Positions 1-4,330 of a stretch of 20,536 nt of DNA are shown piece after piece. Each line of letters opens with the position of its first letter. Position 1 is the stretch's first letter. The DNA comes from a virus, in the IMG/VR virus record IMGVR_UViG_3300013120_000912, positions 1-20,536 of that record. One strand, written 5' to 3'. A program made the position numbers and the translations under genes. Below the pieces are notes generated by a model, which worked only from the letters and a program-made list of their open reading frames with translations, was not told the DNA's origin and ran no database searches.

Positions 1-39
1 CGCCGTCATCGGATGCAGTCTCAGTCTACGTGGCCGCAT
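1..39 (-). CDS. 5' end of a gene leaving the window
   Basis: Thirteen codons are open from an ATG at 39-37 to the window edge (product begins MRPRRLRLHPMTA). The start is supported by a near-perfect Shine-Dalgarno, AAGGAGGT on the minus strand at 52-45, five bases before the ATG, and by a promoter-like sequence 30-60 bases upstream. Too little protein is visible to assign a family. A basic N-terminus is all that can be said. The call rests only on the translation and transcription signals. Confidence 0.4.
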   Translation of the reverse strand, partial: MRPRRLRLHPMTA

Positions 40-41
40 GG

Positions 42-57
42 CAGACCTCCTTGTCTG
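42..57 (-). promoter_or_regulatory. Small hairpin presenting the ribosome binding site in its loop
   Basis: CAGAC (42-46) and GTCTG (53-57) are perfect inverted arms around a 6-base loop that, on the minus strand, reads AAGGAG. In the mRNA of the leftmost gene the core of the ribosome binding site would therefore sit in the loop of a 5-bp hairpin. This may only keep the site exposed. No regulator is evident. Confidence 0.3.
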
Positions 58-66
58 GTCTACCAT

Positions 67-95
67 AGTATACCACACCAGAACGAACATGTCCT
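67..95 (-). promoter_or_regulatory. Sigma-70-type promoter with extended -10, reading left
   Basis: On the minus strand there is AGGACA (95-90, 4 of 6 match to TTGACA), a 17-base spacer and TATACT (72-67) preceded by TGG, which makes an extended -10. It lies about 28 bases upstream of the ATG at 39 and would drive the gene that runs off the left edge. The pattern match is direct; activity is inferred. Confidence 0.5.
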
Positions 96-166
96 GTTAT
101 TTATGCGAGGATGTATAACAGTGCTGATGAGCGCGGCTGTCACCCGGAATGGGGCTGTTAGCAGTA

Positions 167-191
167 TTACTTCCTTCTCAGAAGGGAGTAA
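167..191. repeat. 12-bp near-perfect palindrome abutting the tRNA 5' end
   Basis: The arms TTACTTCCTTCT (167-178) and AGAAGGGAGTAA (180-191) are inverted complements around a single C, with one T/G wobble position. The right arm ends three bases before the mature 5' end of the tRNA at 195. In RNA a 10-12 bp stem with a minimal loop would sit directly against the RNase P cleavage site. In DNA it has the form of a dyad operator or recombinase site. No poly-T follows, so it is not an intrinsic terminator. Confidence 0.55.
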
Positions 192-194
192 CGT

Positions 195-280
195 GCCGGG
201 GTGGCGGAATTGGCAGACGCACTAGATTGCCAATCTAGTATCATTAGCATGGTGTGCGGGTTCGAGTCCCGTCCCCGGCA
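195..280 (+). tRNA. Class II tRNA: leucine-type body with glycine anticodon GCC
   Basis: A full cloverleaf can be drawn. The acceptor is GCCGGGG (195-201) with CCCCGGC (273-279), and the discriminator is A280. The D-arm has a 3-bp stem (204-206/218-220) and the leucine-type run GGAATTGGCAGACGC. The anticodon stem is CTAGA (222-226) with TCTAG (234-238), all paired. The loop is TTGCCAA (227-233), so the anticodon at 229-231 is GCC. The long variable arm is ATCAT (240-244) with ATGGT (249-253) around TAGC. The T-arm is GCGGG/TTCGAGT/CCCGT (256-272). CCA is not encoded; CAC and a T7 run (284-290) follow. The body matches bacterial tRNA-Leu, including A73, whereas the anticodon reads the glycine codon GGC; ordinary tRNA-Gly is class I without a long variable arm. 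Because bacterial LeuRS largely ignores the anticodon, leucylation is possible but not shown. Confidence 0.9.
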
Positions 281-309
281 CACTTTTTTTGGAAATGCGC
301 TTGACTATG

Positions 310-372
310 CGGGACTTGTATCCGATAATACTTGCGCTAATGATACTAGGCGGGCAATCACCGCCACCCGAC
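310..372 (-). pseudogene. Degenerate inverted second copy of the tRNA
   Basis: Read on the minus strand, this stretch repeats blocks of the tRNA at 195-280 in the same order. GGGTGGCGG (369-361) equals tRNA 199-207. GATTGCC (359-353) equals 225-231, which includes the GCC anticodon. After three mismatches, CTAGTATCATTAGC (349-336) equals 235-248. AGTCCCG (316-310) equals 265-271. The D-loop and 5' anticodon-stem part are missing and the T-arm is decayed, so a functional cloverleaf cannot be built. It is most simply a broken inverted duplicate. Because it lies opposite the tRNA, a read-through transcript would carry a 24-base antisense of the tRNA anticodon and variable arms with three mismatches. 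Confidence 0.6.
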
Positions 373-399
373 GCCGCTAGGCAAGCGGCGTCTTTTTTT
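370..399 (+). terminator. Strong intrinsic terminator
   Basis: GACGCCGC (370-377) and GCGGCGTC (385-392) form a perfect 8-bp GC-rich stem around the loop TAGGCAA, followed directly by seven T (393-399). It would stop rightward transcription coming through the tRNA region and insulate the small gene starting at 539. Confidence 0.9.
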
Positions 400-538
400 G
401 CGCCTGTCAATCCGCCACCCCTTTAGCCAGAACACGAGTAGTGGGTCAGTTTGAATAATTCCGCTTGACGGACAGCCCCAATACGTCCAAACTCGTGCTT
501 GCCAATCCTTTTGGGGCACATAGGGAAAGGGAAGCATC
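400..538. other. Leader of the SANT-like gene; weak signals only
   Basis: No coding region is convincing here. TTGACG (465-470) is a good -35, but the hexamer 17 bases later, CAAACT, is a poor -10. A 7-bp inverted repeat, CACGAGT (433-439) and ACTCGTG (491-497), flanks this region at 51 bases spacing and could be a paired binding site for the small DNA-binding protein encoded next. This is speculative. Confidence 0.3.
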
Positions 539-745
539 ATGACCAAGTCAAACCGGAACAGCGGCAAACGATGGACTGGCGCCGAGGTGCGCAAGCTAGA
601 GAAGCTCGCGCAGGGAAACACCCCCACAAGAGTCATCGGGCTTCAGCTTGGCCGAACGGAAAACGCCGTTTACTCCAAAGCGTGCGAGCTTCAGGTTAGC
701 TTGAAGCCGACCAACCAGTCACCGTATAATCGAAAGAAGGGCTGA
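539..745 (+). CDS. Small SANT/Myb-like DNA-binding protein
   Basis: The product is a 68-residue basic protein. The start ATG is preceded by a GGGAAAGGGAAG purine run at suitable spacing. Residues 11-50 (RWTGAEVRKLEKLAQ, then TPTRVIGLQLGRTENAV) have the pattern of SANT/Myb-type helix-turn-helix proteins. An initial tryptophan in an RWT motif is followed by a helix, and then by a recognition helix of the kind that ends in LGRTxxAVxSKA. The tail SLKPTNQSPYNRKK matches what I recall of a widespread family of about 70 residues in bacterial genomes and phages, of unproven role. DNA binding is inferred, as is a regulatory role in this accessory segment. Its last 27 bases overlap the convergent minus-strand ORF 719-862. 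Confidence 0.75.
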   Translation: MTKSNRNSGKRWTGAEVRKLEKLAQGNTPTRVIGLQLGRTENAVYSKACELQVSLKPTNQSPYNRKKG

Positions 746-862
746 CACGCCAGATTCATATGTGGCGCGTTCCTCTCTTGTCCATACGTGGCCAATGTCC
801 ACTAAGGCCACGGCCAGGGTGTCAAGAGCGCGCAATGCTACTTGAGCGGCGTCTTTCGGCAT
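719..862 (-). CDS. Hypothetical 47-residue protein
   Basis: The frame is open further upstream, but the likely start is the ATG at 862-860. It follows AAAGGAGACACC, a strong Shine-Dalgarno with good spacing. The product runs from MPKDAAQVALRALDTLAVAL to VSALLSIIR and is helical and mildly acidic. I do not recognise a family. It diverges from the SLATT gene, with 97 bases between the two starts, and converges on the SANT-like gene, overlapping its 3' end by 27 bases. The ribosome binding site and the natural amino-acid composition are the only support. Confidence 0.5.
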   Translation of the reverse strand: MPKDAAQVALRALDTLAVALVDIGHVWTREERATYESGVSALLSIIR

Positions 863-959
863 GGTGTCTCCTTTGGCATGTCTGCCTGCCTGGTAAGTGT
901 TGCTGTGCGGCTTTGGATTTTGTGTGTTAGCAAGCGCCCCCGTATCTGGAGATAATCTG

Positions 960-1412
960 ATGCCAGAACTCATGTCACCTGAGGACTACGTTGAGCAACG
1001 GCTTGATGACCAGATAGCTTGGTACGACGGCAAGAGCACTTCGCACAAGCGCAAGTTCCAGCGGATTCGCCTGATTGAGGTAGTTGCGGCTGCAGCAATC
1101 CCTTTTCTCTCTGCGTTCGTGTCACCCGCGTACCTCTGGCCGGTGTATCTGTCAGGTGCCCTAGGTATCGCCGTAACAGTGTGTGCAGGCAGTGTGGCTA
1201 TATTGCAGCTCCAGGAGAACTGGATAAAGTACAGAACAACAGCCGAATCACTGAAGAAGGAACGATTCCTTTTCCTGACGCAGATTGAACCTTACGATGG
1301 CGAAGACCGCTTCGAAATGTTGGTCCAACGCGTTGAGGGCCTGATATCACAGGAAAACACTAACTGGGCACAATACATGATGAAATCTGACAAGGAGAAG
1401 AAACATGGCTAA
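960..1412 (+). CDS. SLATT-domain (DUF4231-like) two-TM membrane protein, putative defence effector
   Basis: The product has 150 residues. An upstream GTG at 897 is in frame, but ATG 960 has GGAG eight bases ahead and is preferred. The order is a charged N-terminal helix (1-36), TM1 (about 38-57, VVAAAAIPFLSAFVSP), TM2 (about 60-83) and then a cytoplasmic helix with the motif W88xxYRxxAExLKxE, typical of DUF4231/SLATT proteins. The SLATT family was described as predicted pore-forming effectors attached to nucleotide-signal or TIR-type conflict systems. Here the gene overlaps the TIR-like gene by 8 bases (ATGGCTAA), so the two are translationally coupled. The inferred role is membrane permeabilisation on infection. 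The segment is less GC-rich than the structural genes, consistent with transfer as cargo. Confidence 0.8.
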   Translation: MPELMSPEDYVEQRLDDQIAWYDGKSTSHKRKFQRIRLIEVVAAAAIPFLSAFVSPAYLWPVYLSGALGIAVTVCAGSVAILQLQENWIKYRTTAESLKKERFLFLTQIEPYDGEDRFEMLVQRVEGLISQENTNWAQYMMKSDKEKKHG

Positions 1413-1800
1413 GACGATCTTCATTAGTTACGACTATGATGAGGACAAGCACTACAAGAATCTGCTTGTTGCATGGGACAAGAACAACGAGTTCGACTTC
1501 CGGTTTTATGATGGGTCCGTAACTACACGAGTCAATAGCACGGACGCCGACTACATCAAGAGCCGGATCAAGCCGAAGATCGCCGCAGCATCATGCCTGC
1601 TCTGCATCGTCGGTAAGCACACGTCTAGGAGCGGTTGGGTTGACTGGGAGCTTATGACGGCTGCGAGTCTAGGTAAGAAACTCATCGGCGTGAAAACAGA
1701 GAAGGCGAACACAAGCCCTCACAGACTCCTCAATACCGGGGCCAAGTGGGCGATGTCGTTTACCTTCGCCGCAATCAAGAAGGCGGTAGACGAAGCGTAG
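1405..1800 (+). CDS. TIR-like (ThsB/MTH538-type) signalling protein
   Basis: The product has 131 residues, and GGAG lies nine bases before the ATG. The N-terminus KTIFISYDYDED is the first beta strand and loop of TIR-like/PF08937 proteins. It is followed by NLLVAWDKNNEFDFRFYDGS (about 19-38), a central strand ASCLLCIVG (62-70), and SGWVDWELMTAASLGKKLIGV (76-96). Glu82 in the WVDWE motif is the expected catalytic glutamate of NAD-using TIR enzymes. The ThsB family in Thoeris senses phage and makes a nucleotide signal from NAD. The partner here is the SLATT membrane protein rather than a SIR2 or Macro protein. The inferred pathway is phage sensing, signal, then SLATT activation. Family membership is fairly secure; the chemistry is inferred. 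Confidence 0.8.
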   Translation: MAKTIFISYDYDEDKHYKNLLVAWDKNNEFDFRFYDGSVTTRVNSTDADYIKSRIKPKIAAASCLLCIVGKHTSRSGWVDWELMTAASLGKKLIGVKTEKANTSPHRLLNTGAKWAMSFTFAAIKKAVDEA

Positions 1801-1811
1801 CGTGCTAGCGT

Positions 1812-2015
1812 CTAAACTCGCTCATAGGTTTCGGCAAACACGTCCGGTTTACACGGATACTTCTCGCCCTTCACGCCGGTGATGATCCAGTCCCCCGCCT
1901 CGGCCTGCATATCCCCCTCCAGGGTATGAATCGTGATGGGGTTTGGCCCGGCGTGCTGATATGCGCTTACTATGATCGGACGTTTCTTGAATAGCTGACT
2001 CCTGGTGGCTGCCAT
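1812..2015 (-). CDS. Conserved small phage protein
   Basis: The product has 67 residues. The block from ITIHTLEGDMQAEAGDWIIT to GVKGEKYPCKPDVFAETYE matches what I remember of a very common small protein of tailed phages and prophages (GDWIIxGVKGExYPCKPDIFxxTYE). Its function is unknown. It is probably a single small beta-barrel-like domain. It is convergent with the TIR gene, with 11 bases between the stops. The ribosome binding site is poor: the leader reads GGCGGGATTCGAATACA before the ATG and contains the tRNA-end-like sequence described separately. Confidence 0.75.
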   Translation of the reverse strand: MAATRSQLFKKRPIIVSAYQHAGPNPITIHTLEGDMQAEAGDWIITGVKGEKYPCKPDVFAETYERV

Positions 2016-2019
2016 TGTA

Positions 2020-2042
2020 TTCGAATCCCGCCCTCTCCTACG
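2020..2042 (+). other. tRNA 3'-end-like sequence, possible attachment-site core
   Basis: The plus strand reads ATTCGAATCCCGC then CCTCTCC, which is a T-loop, the 3' half of a T-stem and the 3' strand of an acceptor stem, as in class II tRNA-Ser genes with a GGAGAGG acceptor. The matching 5' halves are absent upstream, so this is not a gene. Such 3' tRNA remnants mark integrase crossover sites. It sits at the change from low-GC accessory DNA to the GC-rich structural run. No second copy was found in the window, and the discriminator would be T rather than the G usual in tRNA-Ser. Confidence 0.35.
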
Positions 2043-2047
2043 TCTCC

Positions 2048-2057
2048 CTTCGCGAAG
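2048..2057. repeat. 10-bp perfect palindrome CTTCGCGAAG
   Basis: This is a perfect dyad just beyond the tRNA-like 3' end and upstream of the 67-residue phage gene on the minus strand. It could be an operator or part of an attachment region, but a palindrome this short can arise by chance. Confidence 0.25.
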
Positions 2058-2087
2058 TTACCGTCCTATCGCCTCAGGGCCTTGTTA

Positions 2088-2678
2088 TCAGAAGGTACTC
2101 CCGGCGTAGATAGTCGGCGTGGCGGGGGCGGTGTCGTCGGCGACGACTGGGCCGACCACGGCGGCGGGCGAACGGACCGCCGTCGCGGAAAAGGCCGTCA
2201 CGGCGAAGTAGTAGGTCGCCCCGTCGGCCAAGGTGATGTCCTTGGAGTAGCTTCCGTCGGCCGTATAGGTCTCGGTGGCGTCGGCGGCCCCACCGGTGTC
2301 CACGGGCAGGCCGCTGCCGTGCCAGATGGCAAAGCCCGACGGCGCGGTGTTGTCGCGGGGGGTGGTGTAGCTCCACCGCAGGCGAATCTCCCCGCCGTCG
2401 ATGACCTCGGCCCGAAAGCCGGAGACCGCCGCCGGGCGGTTGCCCTCCCAGTCGGCATCGGCATCTATCGACACCTCGACGGTGCAGGAGTAGTCCGGCG
2501 TCTCAAGGTCGGCGAGAACCGGGCGCAGGACATACGTGTACTTCCTGGAGGCCGTATGCCCCAGCCCCGCCAGGGAGATACTGTCGTTCCCCGCCGCGAC
2601 CGAGCCAACAGAACTGGAGAAATCCACATTCCCCAGCCCGCCGGTGCCGCGATAGACTCTGTAGCCGGTGAAGGGCAT
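2088..2678 (-). CDS. Fibronectin type III-like phage tail/surface protein
   Basis: The product has 196 residues from ATG 2678, with GGAG eleven bases upstream. The frame stays open to a GTG at 2738. The N-terminal half (GYRVYRGTGGLGNVDF and following) is beta-rich. The C-terminal half has fibronectin III character: GEIRLRWSYTTP, SGFAIWHGSG, then YSKDITLADGATYYFAVTAFS and a terminal DDTAPATPTIYAGSTF. Such domains decorate tail tips and fibres and may bind surface carbohydrate. It follows the tail-type genes in direction but is now separated from them by the Fic cassette. The gene family is inferred from the fold pattern only. Confidence 0.65.
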   Translation of the reverse strand: MPFTGYRVYRGTGGLGNVDFSSSVGSVAAGNDSISLAGLGHTASRKYTYVLRPVLADLETPDYSCTVEVSIDADADWEGNRPAAVSGFRAEVIDGGEIRLRWSYTTPRDNTAPSGFAIWHGSGLPVDTGGAADATETYTADGSYSKDITLADGATYYFAVTAFSATAVRSPAAVVGPVVADDTAPATPTIYAGSTF

Positions 2679-2771
2679 CAGCCAATCAACTCCAATCACT
2701 TCGGGCGAACTGACCGGGCACAGCGAAGCAGCACACACACCACCCGGAGATCATTGGCGCAGACAGTTTCA

Positions 2772-3281
2772 CTACTGTGGGATGATCGCAAACCGCCGGT
2801 GCAGAGAGTAGAGCGGCCCGTAGTCCATTCGTTCAACGGATGCCTCAATGGCATCGAGGTATGCGTTACGCAGTTTACTGTTTGGTTTGCGGACATCGAT
2901 TGGCCACATGACAATCTTCCGTGTCTCTTGGCGGAGATAGATGTTCGCCATAAGCCGTGCCCATCGTCCATTGCCATCTGCAAACGGATGTATTCTCACG
3001 GCTTCGGAGTGTAGGTCAGCGGACGCTTCGACGGGGTCGTGAGCCCAGGCGTGGATGTTGTCAGCTAACTCTGATAGACATAGCCGCACTCGACCGCTGG
3101 GGACCCCGAACCTTGGCCGGTCCGGCCGGATGGTCCCCGCAAAATGCCAGGCGCGACCAAAGATCTCTTTGTGCAGCCCCAGCATCCACTCCACTGTAAA
3201 CGGGGCCATGCGCTTGGTGGCTCGGCGTTTGAGATACCGCTCTGTCACCAACTGGAGCCCGATATCTCCTTCGTCTGCCAT
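2772..3281 (-). CDS. Fic-domain protein (mobile mystery protein B-like)
   Basis: The product has 169 residues. The Fic active-site motif HPFADGNGRWAR is intact at 98-109, with catalytic His98, the nucleotide-binding DGNGR loop and Arg109. A flap-like GVPSGRV is seen at 59-65. The segment GLHKEIFGRAWHFAGT (35-50) and the overall length resemble the family named mobile mystery protein B. Fic enzymes usually transfer AMP from ATP to a target protein hydroxyl. I see no clear inhibitory S/TxxxE(G/N) motif in this protein or in its partner. The start ATG lies 6 bases after the stop of the XRE gene, so the two form one operon, with the regulator first. The likely role is the toxin of a stabilising or phage-exclusion cassette. 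Confidence 0.85.
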   Translation of the reverse strand: MADEGDIGLQLVTERYLKRRATKRMAPFTVEWMLGLHKEIFGRAWHFAGTIRPDRPRFGVPSGRVRLCLSELADNIHAWAHDPVEASADLHSEAVRIHPFADGNGRWARLMANIYLRQETRKIVMWPIDVRKPNSKLRNAYLDAIEASVERMDYGPLYSLHRRFAIIPQ

Positions 3282-3287
3282 TGCCGA

Positions 3288-3668
3288 CTATGCCCATAGC
3301 GCGTAGTTGGATCCCCTTAGCAGCCTCTGGCTCGCCCCCCTTCGAAACTGCGCCGCATCTTTCTCAGTAATAAACCGATTTTCCAGTGCAGCATTACCCC
3401 TGGTAAGTTGTACCAGCCATTGGGCTTTGCCATCAGCCTGCCTTCGGCGAACCGCAGAAACTGTACTCTCACCCACGATGCCAATACGCACACCCAGCAC
3501 GCCTGCCATTGCGCAGATCACGGCGTAGGAATCCGTACCCCGACCCCGCAATGCACGCTGGACTGTAGCCACCCCGAGTCCCGCATGCCGAGCCAGGTTC
3601 GCTATGGAAAGGCCAAGCTCACGGCGCCGCTTGTCGAGAACCGCCAGTATGTCATGCTGCGTAGCCAT
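3288..3668 (-). CDS. XRE-family transcriptional regulator, probable antitoxin partner of Fic
   Basis: The product has 126 residues from ATG 3668, preceded by AGGAGGTGA, an excellent Shine-Dalgarno; the in-frame ATG at 3704 lacks one. Residues 4-60 form a helix-turn-helix of the lambda-repressor class (ILAVLDKRRRELGLSIANLA, then VATVQRALRGRG). The C-terminal part, QWLVQLTRGNAALENRF to RLLRGSNYALW, matches the LVxxxQGTxALExQ...LLxGSxxxLW tail I associate with a subset of XRE regulators. It probably binds the palindrome at 3720-3747 and represses its own operon. Antitoxin function is inferred from its position directly upstream of fic. Confidence 0.8.
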   Translation of the reverse strand: MATQHDILAVLDKRRRELGLSIANLARHAGLGVATVQRALRGRGTDSYAVICAMAGVLGVRIGIVGESTVSAVRRRQADGKAQWLVQLTRGNAALENRFITEKDAAQFRRGASQRLLRGSNYALWA

Positions 3669-3687
3669 CTCTGTCACCTCCTGAGAT

Positions 3688-3717
3688 ATTATACAGATCG
3701 GCAACAGAAAATGTAAG
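3688..3717 (-). promoter_or_regulatory. Promoter of the XRE-Fic operon
   Basis: The minus strand reads CTTACA (3717-3712, 4 of 6 to the -35 consensus), an 18-base spacer and TATAAT (3693-3688), a perfect -10. The -10 ends 19 bases before the XRE start codon. The strong dyad 3720-3747 begins three bases beyond the -35, a usual place for an autoregulatory operator. Confidence 0.65.
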
Positions 3718-3719
3718 CT

Positions 3720-3747
3720 AAAATTATATCCAATATGATATAATTTT
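3720..3747. promoter_or_regulatory. AT-rich 11-bp palindrome, likely operator of the XRE regulator
   Basis: AAAATTATATC (3720-3730) and GATATAATTTT (3737-3747) are perfect inverted repeats around CAATAT. Each arm contains a TATAAT on one strand, so the dyad could also be a -10 element in either direction. It stands out as very AT-rich within GC-rich DNA and lies directly upstream of the XRE-Fic promoter. Confidence 0.65.
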
Positions 3748-3791
3748 AACGGTCTAGATATAGGTAAGTAACTTTATATACAGGGGTTCAC

Positions 3792-3807
3792 GTGTTTGGG
3801 CAAACAC
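3792..3807. repeat. 6-bp inverted repeat GTGTTT/AAACAC
   Basis: GTGTTT (3792-3797) and AAACAC (3802-3807) flank GGGC, forming a second dyad in the 176-base intergenic region between the XRE gene and the tail-type gene ending at 3845. It may be a weak terminator stem for the leftward structural transcript or another protein-binding site. No T-run follows on either strand. Confidence 0.3.
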
Positions 3808-3844
3808 AATGCAAACACCCTCCAAGCAACTTCGCTGGTGCCCA

Positions 3845-4330
3845 TTACCCGATCAGCTCGTAAATCGCTCGGCCGCGATAGTCGGTGATGTCTTCATGCG
3901 TGTAGGTGTCGCCCGAGCCGAGCGCCGATGCGGTGCCGGTGGCGATGGTGGCCAGGGGGATGTGCGGCGTCGCCGACGGGTCGGGGAAGGCCGAGGTGTT
4001 AACATACAGCGTCAGCGCCCCGGAATCGACCTGGAGCCAGATGTAGTTGGTGGTGTCATCGGTGAGGCTCTGCTCGGTCGCCCCGGCGTAGGAGTACACG
4101 TTGGTGCCGTGCGATGCCCTGCCCGCACGCACGCCGAAGGTCAACGCCCCGTCCTGGTAGACGCGGAGTTCGTTGACGAGCTTCTCGACTTCCAGCATCC
4201 GCTGGAGCATGCGGTACATCGTCGTGTAGTACGTCGATTCCCCGATGGTCGGATAGACGGCATCGGTGTCCGAGTCGGTCGTGCCGCTCAGCGCGTTGGC
4301 GGCGGCATTGGAAAGTGCGGTTTCTGCCAT
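3845..4330 (-). CDS. Phage tail/baseplate-type hypothetical protein
   Basis: The product has 161 residues. An N-terminal Ala/Thr-rich segment is followed by a helix (YYTTMYRMLQRMLEVEKLVNEL, about 34-55) and then a beta-rich C-terminal half that includes NYIWLQVDSGALTLYVNTS and PHIPLATIATG. That pattern (a short helix for trimerisation, then a beta domain) is common in phage fibre and head-decoration proteins. The start ATG overlaps the stop of the 242-residue gene by one base (TGATG), so it is translated by coupling. This was probably next to the fibronectin-like gene before the Fic cassette arrived. Confidence 0.6.
   Translation of the reverse strand: MAETALSNAAANALSGTTDSDTDAVYPTIGESTYYTTMYRMLQRMLEVEKLVNELRVYQDGALTFGVRAGRASHGTNVYSYAGATEQSLTDDTTNYIWLQVDSGALTLYVNTSAFPDPSATPHIPLATIATGTASALGSGDTYTHEDITDYRGRAIYELIG

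Noticed and set aside
13-225. Plus-strand frame ending inside the tRNA
   Set aside because: It extends into the tRNA, has no ribosome binding site, and the opposite strand carries clear initiation signals for another gene.
195-290. Use of a changed genetic code by the phage (GGC read as Leu)
   Set aside because: Walker A and Fic active-site glycines are encoded by GGC in these genes, so the code must still read GGC mainly as glycine here.
222-410. Minus-strand frame across the tRNA and terminator
   Set aside because: It runs antisense through a complete tRNA and a terminator stem and is not a plausible gene.
2082-3014. Long plus-strand open frame opposite the fibronectin-like and Fic genes
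   Set aside because: The product is Gly/Arg/Val-rich with no domain pattern, and the minus-strand frames contain clear Fic and beta-domain sequences. It is a shadow frame of GC-rich DNA.
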